From positions 20,036 to 78,261 of the forward strand of contig DBCL01000012.1 in assembly GCA_002293025.1 (NCBI GenBank): a stretch of DNA of 58,226 nucleotides. Reading direction: 5' to 3'. Shown here piece after piece: positions 18,193-28,224 of this stretch. A program made the position numbers and the translations under genes. Position 1 is the stretch's first letter. Every line of letters begins with the position of its first letter. The stretch comes from Actinobacteria bacterium UBA959. Its GTDB lineage: Bacteria; Actinomycetota; Actinomycetes; S36-B12; UBA5976. The notes under the pieces were generated by a model. That model did no database searches, was not told where the DNA came from, and saw only the letters and a program-made list of their open reading frames with translations.

Positions 18193-19461
18193 ATGAGTAG
18201 TGCTACTGCCGTAGAGGAAACACTTCCAAAACTGCATTTCCAAACAACCGAGATTGCTGATCCAGGCGATCTAATCTCATTACTGCCAAAACCAAATGAC
18301 CGTCAACCAATTGCAGTTTGGATTAGAAATAACACTGGCATGATTGCTTTGGGTTCAGCAGCTAGATTTGAAGTTATCGGTCAAGAACGTTTTTCAAGGG
18401 CGCATCGTTGGTGGAGAGAGATATTACAAAATTCAACAATCGATGATCAGGTGAGAGTAACTGGAACTGGTGCATTTGCATTTGCATCGTTTGGCTTTCG
18501 AGCACAACCAACAGCGAGTGTTTTAATCGTTCCTGAAGTAATCATCGGTAAAACAGATAACAAAATTTGGATCACAACCACAAACGGACAAGATCCAGAA
18601 GAAGTTATTTCTAGATTAAAACTGCCACAGATTGCCCCACTAGCTCCATCCAATGTTGAAATTCAAGAAGGCACAATCCCAGAGAATGCTTGGAGAACTG
18701 TAGTTGAGTCTGCTTTGACAAGAATTGAAAGTGGAGATCTAGATAAAGTAGTTCTAGCCAGAGATCTAATCATAGATACATCAACTGAGATTGATGTTCG
18801 ATACATACTGCGCCAACTTTCTCGAACCTTCGATGATTGCTGGACTTATTATGTTGATGGTTTAGTTGGAGCAACACCTGAAATGCTGGTAAGAAAGCGC
18901 GGTGTAAATGTTATTTCTCGAGTGCTTGCTGGAACTATCGCACAGTCTCGTGATCAAGAACAAAATGCACAACTGCAAGCCAAATTATTAGCTAGTGATA
19001 AAGACCAACAAGAGCATGACTATGCAGTTGAATCTGTTGCTGCTGCGCTAGCTTTGCACTGCACCGATCTGAATATTCCTAATGCACCAACAATTCTTAG
19101 GCTAGCTAACGTTGCACACTTATCAACTGAGATAACAGCTGTTGTTGCTGATGATTCACCAGCTTTATTGTTGGCTGGCTCATTACATCCAACTGCAGCT
19201 GTGTGTGGCACACCAACAGAACGTGCTCGAAACCTTATTGCTGAAATAGAAGGAATGGATCGAGGTCGCTACGCAGGGCCAGTTGGTTGGATAGATGGAA
19301 AGGGTGATGGAGACCTAGGCTTAGCAATTAGATGCGCCCAGGTGTCTGGAAAAACGCTTAGATTGTTTGCAGGTTGTGGTGTTGTCGCTGGCTCAACTGC
19401 TGAATTAGAACTTGCAGAATCAGAATCAAAATTTAAGGCAATTCTTAACGCATTGATTTAG
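18193..19461 (+). CDS. menF: Isochorismate synthase
   Basis: A 422-residue chorismate-utilising enzyme that converts chorismate to isochorismate, the entry step of menaquinone synthesis. The C-terminal half has family motifs KVVLARDL, LAGTIAQSRDQEQNAQLQ, HPTAAVCGTP and EGMDRGRYAGPVGWID. A pure siderophore role is possible in principle, but the gene lies inside a men cluster with menD opposite. I start at ATG 18193 behind a TAGGCT box rather than at 18157. Its last 17 bases overlap the end of menD. Confidence 0.92.
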   Translation: MSSATAVEETLPKLHFQTTEIADPGDLISLLPKPNDRQPIAVWIRNNTGMIALGSAARFEVIGQERFSRAHRWWREILQNSTIDDQVRVTGTGAFAFASFGFRAQPTASVLIVPEVIIGKTDNKIWITTTNGQDPEEVISRLKLPQIAPLAPSNVEIQEGTIPENAWRTVVESALTRIESGDLDKVVLARDLIIDTSTEIDVRYILRQLSRTFDDCWTYYVDGLVGATPEMLVRKRGVNVISRVLAGTIAQSRDQEQNAQLQAKLLASDKDQQEHDYAVESVAAALALHCTDLNIPNAPTILRLANVAHLSTEITAVVADDSPALLLAGSLHPTAAVCGTPTERARNLIAEIEGMDRGRYAGPVGWIDGKGDGDLGLAIRCAQVSGKTLRLFAGCGVVAGSTAELELAESESKFKAILNALI

Positions 19462-21046
19462 CAGCGGCAACTAGTTCTGCTCTAAGTTTTGCTTCAACTG
19501 CTCGGTCCAATCCTTCGATGACGGCTGCTGAAATCAATGCGGGTGTTTGTAAAACAAGTTCTAATTCTGACTTGTTCTTAATAACTGTCGTTTTTATACC
19601 CAGTGCTTGTAAAACTTCAGCTATAACTAAATCGTGAGGTGTACCAAACACCTGCTCAAAGCCCGCAACTCCGTTTTGTTCGATGGTAGAGAAGACGCCA
19701 CCACCATTATTACTGCTAACAATGAGCCTTAATTGTGGGACAACATCTGTGCTTGGTATCACTAAGGACGATAAATCATGAACTAGAGCTATATCTCCAA
19801 GTAATGCATAGCTTTGATGTTGTGCGGATTGATTCCAAATAGATGCTGCTCCAAGTGAGCTTGAGATGATTCCATCAATTCCATTCACTCCTCGGTTTGC
19901 AGTGATTGATCCTGCAACACATCCATGAAGCGTGTAATCAAAGTCTCGCAGACTTAGACTCGCAGCTAAATGGATTTGATCGTTTTGAGTTAAGGAATTA
20001 TTAAGGAGGTTAGTTACATGCAATGCGCTCAATGGAGCGTTTGTGAGTGTGTCTTGGACTAATCTTGAAACTTTCTGTCCTTGATTAAGCCATTTATCAA
20101 GCCAATTTGAATCAAACTGCTCTAGGTCAGTTAACTCGAGTTCGCCAGTAGAGTGCAAAATTGCTGCCGGGTTGGAAATTCGAGTTGGCAGATTTACAGA
20201 AACTACCTTTTTGCTCGACAATAACTGATTTATACCTCTAGACAGTCCAGCCCTACCAGTTGTGACCACAACTTCAACTTCTTGAGCCATGCTCAATATG
20301 GTTAACGGTGCATGTGCAATCAGATTTGGGCTTACACACATTGAACTTGGCTCAGCAAAAATTGGCCAATTTAATTTAGCAGCTATCTTGGCTGCCTGGC
20401 CACTATCTCCATGGCCAGCAATAACAACACCTTTTTTACCATTCAAAATAGATCCTGCTACCAATTTGTTTGCTGGCTGCAAAGGCACTCTAAATTTCTT
20501 TAGCTGAGGCTTCCAACTGTTTGTTGGAAGCAGCGGTTCTTTGAATCGAGCATTCAAATGAATTGGTCCGTAAACACCATCTGCTAAGAATTTGGTTAGC
20601 GATGTTTGCCAACTTGGGGCATCTTGTTCAGAATCTAGGTCAAGAACTCGTTTAGTAGCGGCTGCAAAGAAATTAAGTTGTTCAACAGTTTGATTTGCAC
20701 CGGTATTAACTAATTTAACAGGCCGATCTGCTGTTATCGCAATTAGTGGTGAATCATTTTCCGCAGCTTCAATCATCGCTGGTAATAAATGAGCACCAGC
20801 TGTTCCGCTAGTTACCACGACTGCCACTGGCTGCTTGGTTAACAAGGCAATTCCTAAAGCAAAAAATCCTGCTGAGCGCTCGTCGACTCGAGTATGAACT
20901 CTTAGTTGACCTGAATCTTGGGCATCTAGAGCAGCCAATGAGATGGGGCCATTTCTAGAACCAGGAGCAATAACTAGATCAGTTAGCCCATTAGCAATCA
21001 ATTGAGTTAGTAACGATCTCGCAGTGTCTGTTGCTGTCATGATCAC
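19445..21046 (-). CDS. menD: SEPHCHC synthase (MenD)
   Basis: A 533-residue thiamine-diphosphate enzyme that adds the 2-oxoglutarate-derived succinyl group to isochorismate. The N-terminal domain has APGSRNGPISLAAL, RVDERSAGFFALGIA and VVTSGTAGAHLLPA. It is the last gene of the menB-menC-menD operon. The GTG at 21046 overlaps the menC stop (GTGA); an ATG two codons in (21040) is equally possible and neither has a clear ribosome-binding site. Confidence 0.94.
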   Translation of the reverse strand: MIMTATDTARSLLTQLIANGLTDLVIAPGSRNGPISLAALDAQDSGQLRVHTRVDERSAGFFALGIALLTKQPVAVVVTSGTAGAHLLPAMIEAAENDSPLIAITADRPVKLVNTGANQTVEQLNFFAAATKRVLDLDSEQDAPSWQTSLTKFLADGVYGPIHLNARFKEPLLPTNSWKPQLKKFRVPLQPANKLVAGSILNGKKGVVIAGHGDSGQAAKIAAKLNWPIFAEPSSMCVSPNLIAHAPLTILSMAQEVEVVVTTGRAGLSRGINQLLSSKKVVSVNLPTRISNPAAILHSTGELELTDLEQFDSNWLDKWLNQGQKVSRLVQDTLTNAPLSALHVTNLLNNSLTQNDQIHLAASLSLRDFDYTLHGCVAGSITANRGVNGIDGIISSSLGAASIWNQSAQHQSYALLGDIALVHDLSSLVIPSTDVVPQLRLIVSSNNGGGVFSTIEQNGVAGFEQVFGTPHDLVIAEVLQALGIKTTVIKNKSELELVLQTPALISAAVIEGLDRAVEAKLRAELVAAAKSMR

Positions 21047-22020
21047 AATTCTGATTGGTTGGCTAATTCTGCCACGGTTTGAGTTAATCGCTCAATTAAG
21101 TCTGCTTGCTCAGATTTTGAAACTCGACTGCGAGCATTTTCTAACAAACTTTGAGAAACTTGAGTGTTACTGATCTCAATGAAACCATTTCTAGGCAGCA
21201 ACGTTTGATTTGTTAAATCGTTCGCCAACAAAACGCCAGTACCTAGTCCTGATGCTAACGGTTCTGTTGGCATGCAGGCTGCAACATATGCCACATAGGA
21301 CAAACCAATCGAAGTATCCAGGGATCCAGAGATGATCACAGGTAGATTAATTCTTTTCGCGATCACTTTTGTTTGTTGCAATCCCCCAAGAGGAATTGGC
21401 TTTAAAACAACTAAATCTGCAGCATCTCTAATCTGAGCAATAAAGGTGTCATCTAATTGATGAGATAACCGAATCCCTTCATCAATTGCGATATCTGCTC
21501 CAAGTCCTCGAACCTGAGCACAATCACTTAAAGTTGTACAAGGTTGCTCAATTACAGATACATTGAAATCTACTAATTCTCTGATTTTTACCCTTGCCTG
21601 ATCCAAACTCCAAGCACCATTTGCATCAACTCGTAAGTTTAGATCTGGCAAAGCTTCTTGAATCGCTTTTACTCGCTCAACATCTAATGGATCTCCAACT
21701 TTTACCTTTAAGGTTTTAACTCCTAGATCTTGATAGAGTTTAAGCGCCCAATCAACAGCTGCTTTTGGATCTAGGGCGGGAACGATTCCATTACAGGCAA
21801 CTTGTTTGCGCAAGTTTTGATTTCGAGGTTCATCTGCTGCCAATAACGCAGCGGCTAGCCATCTAGCAGATAAGTTTGGAGCGTAATCTGAAAATGGTGC
21901 CCACTCACCAAACCCATATTGACCTTCAAAGGCAAATCCAATTCGTTTGACTACACCTCTAAATGGGGTATTCAAAGAGACGCTAAAAGGTGTGGCTCGA
22001 TCTAGTAGTTCAGAGATCAC
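21043..22020 (-). CDS. menC: o-Succinylbenzoate synthase
   Basis: A 325-residue member of the enolase superfamily that dehydrates SHCHC to o-succinylbenzoate. Catalytic features are visible in order: KVKVGD (the base KxK), RVDANGAW, IEQP and IDEG (metal ligands Asp, Glu, Asp), and VVLKPIPLGG with the second catalytic lysine. GTG start overlaps the menB stop by GTGA, giving tight coupling in the menBCD operon. Confidence 0.94.
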   Translation of the reverse strand: MISELLDRATPFSVSLNTPFRGVVKRIGFAFEGQYGFGEWAPFSDYAPNLSARWLAAALLAADEPRNQNLRKQVACNGIVPALDPKAAVDWALKLYQDLGVKTLKVKVGDPLDVERVKAIQEALPDLNLRVDANGAWSLDQARVKIRELVDFNVSVIEQPCTTLSDCAQVRGLGADIAIDEGIRLSHQLDDTFIAQIRDAADLVVLKPIPLGGLQQTKVIAKRINLPVIISGSLDTSIGLSYVAYVAACMPTEPLASGLGTGVLLANDLTNQTLLPRNGFIEISNTQVSQSLLENARSRVSKSEQADLIERLTQTVAELANQSEL

Positions 22021-22883
22021 GGGCGCTTTGGAAATTTACTGAAGTCTGGTTTGCGTTTTTGTTGGTAGGCATTTCTACCTTCTTGAGCCTCTTCAGACAT
22101 GTAATAAAGCAAAGTTGCATCTCCAGCAAGCTGTTGAATACCAGCTAGGCCGTCATCTGCTGCATTTAAACTTGCTTTAAGCATTCTTAGTGCAATCGGA
22201 GAGTGTTTTAGCATGTCCTTTGCCCAGGTAACAGTTTCTTCTTCAAGTTGTTCGAGTGGGACGACTGCATTGACAAGCCCCCAGTCCAGTGCGGTCTTAG
22301 CGTCATACTGGCGGCAGAGATACCAAATTTCACGGGCGCGTTTTTGACCAATATGTCGAGCAAGTAATCCTGAGCCATAACCACCATCAAATGATCCAAC
22401 TTTGGGGCCAGTTTGACCAAATTTTGCATTTTCGGCTGCGATGGTTAGATCACAAACTACGTGTAACACATGACCGCCTCCAATTGCATAACCTGCAACC
22501 ATGGCAATCACTGGTTTTGGTAATCTTCTAATTTGTATTTGAAGATCTAATACGTTAAGTCGGCCAATACCTTTTTTAGCAAGTGCATCATCTCCGATGT
22601 AACCATCATCACCGCGAATCATTTGATCGCCACCAGAACAAAAAGCTAAGTCGCCTTTGCCTGTAAGAATTATGACACCGATACTCTCATCATCACGCGC
22701 AACATTAAAAGCATGCTCTAATTCTGAAATTGTTTGTGGGCGAAATGCATTTCGAACTTCTGGCCGATTAATAGTTAGTCGGGCAATACCTTCAGCGGTG
22801 TGATACTCAATGTCTTGATAGTTGCCAGACTGAGTCCATTTAGCTCCTGGCCGAACAGTGCTCAAGCCTGGATTTCCTGACAT
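22017..22883 (-). CDS. menB: 1,4-Dihydroxy-2-naphthoyl-CoA synthase
   Basis: A 288-residue crotonase-fold enzyme that closes the naphthoquinone ring. INRPEVRNAFRPQT, AFCSGGDQ and AGYAIGGGHVLHVVCD match MenB closely, as does the C-terminal YQQKRKPDFSKFPKRP. The frame allows an earlier start at 22916, but AGGAGG 7 nt before ATG 22883 is one of the best ribosome-binding sites in the window and decides the start. First gene of menBCD. Confidence 0.96.
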   Translation of the reverse strand: MSGNPGLSTVRPGAKWTQSGNYQDIEYHTAEGIARLTINRPEVRNAFRPQTISELEHAFNVARDDESIGVIILTGKGDLAFCSGGDQMIRGDDGYIGDDALAKKGIGRLNVLDLQIQIRRLPKPVIAMVAGYAIGGGHVLHVVCDLTIAAENAKFGQTGPKVGSFDGGYGSGLLARHIGQKRAREIWYLCRQYDAKTALDWGLVNAVVPLEQLEEETVTWAKDMLKHSPIALRMLKASLNAADDGLAGIQQLAGDATLLYYMSEEAQEGRNAYQQKRKPDFSKFPKRP

Positions 22884-22917
22884 ACCCGTTCCTCCTGCTA
22901 CAAAGTTAGACACCACG

Positions 22918-22923
22918 TACCCT
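22918..22923 (+). promoter_or_regulatory. Candidate -10 box for leaderless menE
   Basis: TACCCT is followed by 7 nt and ATG at 22931, without a ribosome-binding site. The opposite gene, menB, starts only 35 nt away from the hexamer and by contrast has a strong AGGAGG. Confidence 0.5.
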
Positions 22924-22930
22924 ACGACTG

Positions 22931-24031
22931 ATGTTGAAACGCCACCTCACCACTGTGAACGCCAGGGACCAAGTAGCCGTAATTAAGGCTATGAAATTGG
23001 TCATATCTGGCGAGATCACCTTGGCAGTTACCCCTGGAAGAAATAGCCCAAAATCTGAATTGGTTTTGCAAGCCATGGATACTGAATCTGAGATTGACGC
23101 CCAGATTGGTTTATTGGTTGCAACCTCGGGCAGTACATCAAATCCCAAGGCAGTTCTACTTTCTTTAGATGCCATTAAAGCATCCATTGCAGCTGTTGCT
23201 GATGAACTTGAAATTCCAGGGACTTGGCACCTAGTGCTTCCACTAGAGCATGTGGCAGGACAAATGACTGCACTTAGAGGTTTAAGCGCACAATCAAACT
23301 TAGAAGCTCCAACGATTAATGCCGGTGACCCTATGCAACTAGCTACTTACGCCAAAACTATCCGTAACAATGCAGGTCCTAATTACATAACTTTAGTTCC
23401 TGAGCATCTCAATCGATTAGCCCTAATTAATGAACTTGAATCTTTAAAGTATTTTGATCGGGTAATTATTGGTGCAGGGCGTGTATCTGAGCCAACAGAG
23501 ACGCTAATCAAGAATTTAGGTTTACGCGTAACTAGATCATATGGTCTAACCGAAACTTGTGGTGGAATTGTTTGGGATGGAAAACCGTTAAGTAATGTTG
23601 CAATATCGCTTTCGGATATAGGTGAAGTTTTGGTTTCTTCTGCTATGAACGCATTTGGCTACCGCTCCTCTCCAGATCTCAACTTAGACACGATTCACAC
23701 TGGGGATCTTGGAAGATTCCAGAATGGTCGTTTACAAATCCTTGGAAGAATGGATAGAAAGATAAAGCACAAAGGATTATTTGTTGACTTAGATGAATTA
23801 GCCAGTTTTATTCAGCAAGAATTTAGTATTGAAAATGCCGTTTTATCTGAGGATGAAAGAATCTGGGTTTTCTGTCAAAGTAGTGAAATCTCTGAACTTG
23901 AATCAAAGTTAATAGTGACTTTTGGTAAACACCTTCTGGGATTAGAAATTAGGTTTATGGATCAACTTCCAAGAACTGAACTTGGTAAGGTTGATAACTG
24001 GGAATTAAAGACTGATTGGATTAAGAAGTGA
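22931..24031 (+). CDS. menE: o-Succinylbenzoate-CoA ligase
   Basis: A 366-residue AMP-forming acyl-CoA synthetase that activates o-succinylbenzoate. Adenylation motifs are present in order: LVATSGSTSNPKAVLL (near residue 60), SYGLTETCGG, HTGDLGRF, GRMDRKIKHKGLFVDLDEL, and the C-terminal catalytic lysine in RTELGKVD. It is about 100 residues shorter than the Bacillus enzyme; short MenE proteins are normal in actinobacteria. Stop codon overlaps the menA start (GTGA). Confidence 0.93.
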   Translation: MLKRHLTTVNARDQVAVIKAMKLVISGEITLAVTPGRNSPKSELVLQAMDTESEIDAQIGLLVATSGSTSNPKAVLLSLDAIKASIAAVADELEIPGTWHLVLPLEHVAGQMTALRGLSAQSNLEAPTINAGDPMQLATYAKTIRNNAGPNYITLVPEHLNRLALINELESLKYFDRVIIGAGRVSEPTETLIKNLGLRVTRSYGLTETCGGIVWDGKPLSNVAISLSDIGEVLVSSAMNAFGYRSSPDLNLDTIHTGDLGRFQNGRLQILGRMDRKIKHKGLFVDLDELASFIQQEFSIENAVLSEDERIWVFCQSSEISELESKLIVTFGKHLLGLEIRFMDQLPRTELGKVDNWELKTDWIKK

Positions 24032-24897
24032 CCTCAGTTCAAAACTGGATAGCTGGTGCTAGACCAAAAACTCTGGGTGCCGCGTTAGCACCTGTTCTAA
24101 TTGGAACTTCAATTGCAATAAATCAGGATTCTTTTATGCCAGTAAATGCTGGTTTGGCTTTAGTTGTTGCCTTGTTTTTACAAATAGCTGTCAATTATGC
24201 AAACGACTACAGTGATGGAATCAAAGGTGTTGATGCAAATCGCGTTGGGCCAATCCGATTAGTCGGATCTGGTTTGGCCCCAGCTGCAAGAGTAAAAATG
24301 GCTGCCATTTATTGCGTTTTGATAGCTTCAGTATCTGGATTAGTTTTATCACTTCGAACTGAGCTGTGGTTAGTGCTAGTTGGACTAATAGCCATATTAG
24401 CCTCGTGGGCCTACACCGGAGGTAAGAATCCTTACGGCTACCGCGGGTTTGGCGAAGTATCAGTTTTCTTATTCTTTGGTTTTGTGGCAACAGTTGGCAC
24501 AGGCTTTGTGCAAACTGGAAAAATTAGTTGGGTTTTGCTCTTCGCTTCGATACCTGTTGGTTTATTAGCAATGGCCTTATTAGTTGTTAATAATTTAAGA
24601 GATATTGAGACTGATGAAAAAGCCAATAAACTCACCTTAGCTGTAAAAATAGGGGATCGAAAAACTCGCTTGCTGTTTATCTGGATAATTTCACTTTCCA
24701 TTTCAGCCAGTTTATTACTTGCTATTGCAGCTCCATTAGTTAGTTTAAGTGGATTGACTATTTTGATTGCGATGCAGCCAATGAGAGATGTAGCAGCTGG
24801 CGCTAGAAAGCGAGATTTAATACCAACTCTTCAACAGACAAATAAGCTGATGATTATTCAAGCAGTATTAATCAGTATTGGGTTTATTTTTTCTTGA
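24028..24897 (+). CDS. menA: 1,4-Dihydroxy-2-naphthoate polyprenyltransferase
   Basis: A 289-residue membrane UbiA-family enzyme that attaches the polyprenyl chain to the naphthoquinone ring. The NYANDYSDGIKG motif and second aspartate-rich loop NNLRDIETDEKANKLTLAV are present, with 8-9 hydrophobic segments. The GTG start overlaps menE by 4 bases. The last 30 bases overlap the convergent DUF4229 gene, the longest such overlap in the window. Confidence 0.95.
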   Translation: MTSVQNWIAGARPKTLGAALAPVLIGTSIAINQDSFMPVNAGLALVVALFLQIAVNYANDYSDGIKGVDANRVGPIRLVGSGLAPAARVKMAAIYCVLIASVSGLVLSLRTELWLVLVGLIAILASWAYTGGKNPYGYRGFGEVSVFLFFGFVATVGTGFVQTGKISWVLLFASIPVGLLAMALLVVNNLRDIETDEKANKLTLAVKIGDRKTRLLFIWIISLSISASLLLAIAAPLVSLSGLTILIAMQPMRDVAAGARKRDLIPTLQQTNKLMIIQAVLISIGFIFS

Positions 24898-25176
24898 TTC
24901 CTGATTTAACTGCTCCTCAATCCAAGCATCCTCAGCTGCAGCTGCTTCATCTATTCTTAAATTGATTCTATTTTTAAACGAGAAAATACCTTCAGAGACT
25001 TTATCTCTTAATCTGTCTAATAAGAACAAGCTCGCAATCGCAGAAGTTACGAAGGCAAAACCTATTAGTAGGTAGCTCCTTAAACCAAGTAAGTAACCAA
25101 TTAACCCAAATGCTCCAAGAAGTCCAAATCTCGCCATGGTGTAAACCAGTGCACTAACAATCGGAGAACTTTTCAT
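24868..25176 (-). CDS. DUF4229 small membrane protein
   Basis: A 102-residue protein with two to three hydrophobic helices in the first 55 residues and a charged, Glu/Asp/Lys-rich cytoplasmic tail with probable helical character. It resembles the DUF4229 proteins that sit next to cytochrome c maturation and men genes in many actinobacteria (Rv0531 position in M. tuberculosis, from memory). Function is unknown. Its ATG overlaps the ccsB stop, so it is the last gene of the rex-ccs operon. Confidence 0.8.
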   Translation of the reverse strand: MKSSPIVSALVYTMARFGLLGAFGLIGYLLGLRSYLLIGFAFVTSAIASLFLLDRLRDKVSEGIFSFKNRINLRIDEAAAAEDAWIEEQLNQESRKNKPNTD

Positions 25177-26009
25177 TACAAACCTCCATAACTGTGTAGC
25201 CCTACAAAAAAGATATTTACACCAAAGAAGTTAAATATGTAACTCACATATCCTATTGATGAAAGAATTGCTGCTTTACCACCGCGCCACCCAACAGTTA
25301 CGCGCGCATGTAAGTAAGCAGCATAAAAAATCCAAGTTATTAACGCCCATGTTTCTTTAGGGTCCCACCCCCAAAACCTGCCCCAAGCGCTCTCAGCCCA
25401 AATTGCTCCAGCTAAGACTGCAAATGTCCAAACTGCGAAAGCCCATGCGCTCACGCGATATGCCAATACATCGAGTTTTTCAACACTTGGCATTTTTTTG
25501 GCAAACTTAGATTCTGGTTTCCAACCTACGGCAAGTTGTGTTGAAGTTAAAGTAAAGCCCACTGTAAATCCACCACCAGCAATAATTGCAGCGCTCACGT
25601 GGATAACTAGCCATCCCGATTTAAGCGCTGGAACCAATGGACCTGCATCAACATACAGAACAGTTTGTGCTAAACCCAAAGCTAATACCACAGGCATTAA
25701 TGCAAATACTGACAAACTTGAAAGATCATTGAAGCGCAAAATAAGGATATAAACAACTAGAACTGAGAGTGCGCCAGCAATTGCATATTCATACATATTG
25801 CCCCAAGGGGCCCTACCTGCTGCAATTCCTCTGCTAACTAATCCAACTGTTAAAAGGCCAGTAGCAAAATAGATAAACAATCTAGAAATTTGTCGGGCTT
25901 TAAGAAGTGGTCCATCAGCGATCAAAATAGCTGCCGCAGTAAATGTCGCAATTGTCAGAAATACCGTTGAAGCTAAAATCGTCCAGTTACTTAGTACTGC
26001 AAAATTCAT
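25176..26009 (-). CDS. ccsB: Cytochrome c maturation protein CcsB/CcsA (System II heme handling)
   Basis: A 277-residue polytopic membrane protein that presents heme to apocytochrome c in System II maturation. The tryptophan-rich WWD-type motif WGRFWGWDPKETWALITW lies at about residues 215-232, with conserved histidines near helix ends (WLVIHVSAAI, YAAYLHARVTVGW). About eight helices. It overlaps the ResB gene by ATGA; the two proteins form the heme-export and attachment complex. Confidence 0.95.
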   Translation of the reverse strand: MNFAVLSNWTILASTVFLTIATFTAAAILIADGPLLKARQISRLFIYFATGLLTVGLVSRGIAAGRAPWGNMYEYAIAGALSVLVVYILILRFNDLSSLSVFALMPVVLALGLAQTVLYVDAGPLVPALKSGWLVIHVSAAIIAGGGFTVGFTLTSTQLAVGWKPESKFAKKMPSVEKLDVLAYRVSAWAFAVWTFAVLAGAIWAESAWGRFWGWDPKETWALITWIFYAAYLHARVTVGWRGGKAAILSSIGYVSYIFNFFGVNIFFVGLHSYGGL

Positions 26010-27514
26010 TTCTGTTGCTCCTTTTCAGTATTGGAGCATAGAGCCAAAAATAGATTCACGTCACGGTCCAAACCTGGCTGGTCATACCGAGATAAAGCAG
26101 CAATCTCAAAATCGCCTTGTGACATTTCTCTAATCCAAACTCTTCGCCTTCTAATGTATAGCCCGCCAATGAGGCCAAGTAAACCTAAGAAGGCAAAAAT
26201 CATCGCATAGATGCCTCCAGGACTCTTTGCTACATCAAATGTGACAAACCGCTCAATACTTAAAAATTTTATGGTTCCCTTCCCGTCTGGCAATTCCCAT
26301 GTCTCACCGGGGGCTAGATCTTTAATACCAAGCGGTTTCAAATTCTCGGTATCTAATGAAAAAACACTCCGCGGAATGCCATCGTCTAAACCTAAGTCGC
26401 CAGAGAAGGCAGACAAAAAAAGTCTAGGGTCGTCAATATCTGGAAATAGTGAGCGGGGTCCTGACATCTGAGAGACCGAGGCAGTTGGCAAAAAGATTGC
26501 AACGAATCCAAGACCTGAGTCACCGTTTGGAATTTTGATGGCACCTTCAGAAGTAAAATTCCCATCCACTGGTAAGAAAACTACTGAGTCGGTAAAAACT
26601 ATATTTCCAGCACGATCTCTAACCTCAACTCGTGGTGCATACCCGTGTCCAACCAAATACCACTTAGAGCCATCAAGCTTTAGTGGTTTATTCACTTCGA
26701 TTATTTGAGTAGTCAAAGCGTCTGCGCTACCCACTTGCACTGTTGCCTTAAAGGATCGAGGAGATCCAGTTTGAATACTTCCTCGCTCAAACTTAGCTTC
26801 GAATTCTTCCAGCTTGACCGTGCTTGCTGGAAGATCATTAACTTGGAGTGCAGTGCCTAATGTAAGGGAGTTAAATTGTGTTGGAACAGTGCTGACTGAC
26901 GTTCCTTCTTTAACAAGTATTTGCCCTCGGTATGAGAATAAAACTCCAATACCTACCGCCAGGATTAAGCCAACTAAAGCTAGATGGAAAATTAAATTCC
27001 CCGTTTCACGGGCAAATCCCTTTTCGGCAGCAATCCATTTATTTTCAGGGTCCACTTTGATTCGCCAACTTTTTAACTGCTTAGCATTCTTGATGCTGGT
27101 AGCTAGTGAGTCAAAATCAGAATTAATCTTAAATTCCTGGTGTTCAGCTAATCTGGCAAAGCTTGTTGGAGCACTCGGTGGTTCGCTTCTGATCTCTTGA
27201 TAGTGCATCCAAGACCTAGGCAAAATACAACCAACTAGAGAAACTAGAAGCAGAATGTAAACAGCAGCAAACCAGGGAGCACTAAAAACATTAAAGAATC
27301 CAAGCCTAAATAGCCATTCACCTAGAGCGGGGGATCCCTCTATCCAGGCCCTTACAGCAGCTGGGTCTACATTTCGCTGAGGTAATACTGATCCAGGAAT
27401 AGAAACAACAACTAGCAGTAACAGCAACATGATGGCTGTCCGCATTGAAGTTAGTTGGCGCCACAGCCATCGTGTTAATTCTTTGGCACTTAACTCAAAA
27501 ATGTTGTTGCTCAT
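26006..27514 (-). CDS. resB: ResB-like cytochrome c biogenesis protein
   Basis: About 502 residues, the second half of the System II synthase. It has three N-terminal helices (SMRTAIMLLLLLVVVSIPGS onward), a large periplasmic-side domain between residues 200 and 430 and one C-terminal helix (IYAMIFAFLGLLGLIGGLYI). The frame is open to 27571, but ATG 27514 overlaps the ccdA stop (ATGA) and yields a normal N-terminus MSNNIFELS, so I use it. Confidence 0.93.
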   Translation of the reverse strand: MSNNIFELSAKELTRWLWRQLTSMRTAIMLLLLLVVVSIPGSVLPQRNVDPAAVRAWIEGSPALGEWLFRLGFFNVFSAPWFAAVYILLLVSLVGCILPRSWMHYQEIRSEPPSAPTSFARLAEHQEFKINSDFDSLATSIKNAKQLKSWRIKVDPENKWIAAEKGFARETGNLIFHLALVGLILAVGIGVLFSYRGQILVKEGTSVSTVPTQFNSLTLGTALQVNDLPASTVKLEEFEAKFERGSIQTGSPRSFKATVQVGSADALTTQIIEVNKPLKLDGSKWYLVGHGYAPRVEVRDRAGNIVFTDSVVFLPVDGNFTSEGAIKIPNGDSGLGFVAIFLPTASVSQMSGPRSLFPDIDDPRLFLSAFSGDLGLDDGIPRSVFSLDTENLKPLGIKDLAPGETWELPDGKGTIKFLSIERFVTFDVAKSPGGIYAMIFAFLGLLGLIGGLYIRRRRVWIREMSQGDFEIAALSRYDQPGLDRDVNLFLALCSNTEKEQQK

Positions 27515-28224
27515 AATGAAACCGTGAAGCCCGAATATTTGATCTGCAGCCAGGTAATCATCTCTGGCCAAATTCCTACAAGAAACAAGATACCAAGAAT
27601 GATCAGCATCGCACTTCCAGCGGAAATAAAGAGTTTCTGCTTCTTACGTAAAGCAGCGACCAGGGTAGTTGATCGAGTTGCAAAAAAAGAGATCAGCAGA
27701 AAAGGGATGCCAAGGCCAAGGCTATAACTTGCAGATAACACTGCTCCCCTAGTTGCAGCTGCTTCTGTTAATGCCAGGGTCTGTACTGCTGCCAAAGTTG
27801 GCCCAATGCAAGGCGTCCAGCCCACAGCAAACACAATTCCTAGAACTAGTGCATTTAGATAACCTGTCGTTTTTAGATTTGGTAACTTAATCTGATTTTG
27901 AAATTTGGAAATGTATCCAGCAAACACGAGCCCCATAATTATCAACAGGACACCAGCCACTCGATATATTTCGTTTTGATATTGAATTAGCCATGAACCA
28001 ACTTGACCAAAAACCAATCCATATGAAACGAAAACCAACGTAAAGCCAGCAACAAATACAAAGGTAGCGATTGGTAACTTTTTAGGAGATGCTGAATTTG
28101 TCAGCATCACTAGATAAGCAGGTATTAGTGGTAACACGCAAGGGCTCAAGAAAGAAACAAGTCCTGCAAGTACCGAAACCAGGATGGCTAGCGGCAAGAA
28201 GCCAGAAACAACCAATTCGCCCAT
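27511..28224 (-). CDS. ccdA: Thiol-disulfide interchange membrane protein CcdA
   Basis: A 237-residue protein with six helices that passes reducing equivalents from the cytoplasm to the outer thioredoxin-like protein. The two redox cysteines sit in helix 1 (FLSPCVLPLIPAY) and helix 4 (VGWTPCIGPTLAAVQ). It abuts the ResA-like gene by one shared base and is part of the ccs operon. Confidence 0.95.
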   Translation of the reverse strand: MGELVVSGFLPLAILVSVLAGLVSFLSPCVLPLIPAYLVMLTNSASPKKLPIATFVFVAGFTLVFVSYGLVFGQVGSWLIQYQNEIYRVAGVLLIIMGLVFAGYISKFQNQIKLPNLKTTGYLNALVLGIVFAVGWTPCIGPTLAAVQTLALTEAAATRGAVLSASYSLGLGIPFLLISFFATRSTTLVAALRKKQKLFISAGSAMLIILGILFLVGIWPEMITWLQIKYSGFTVSL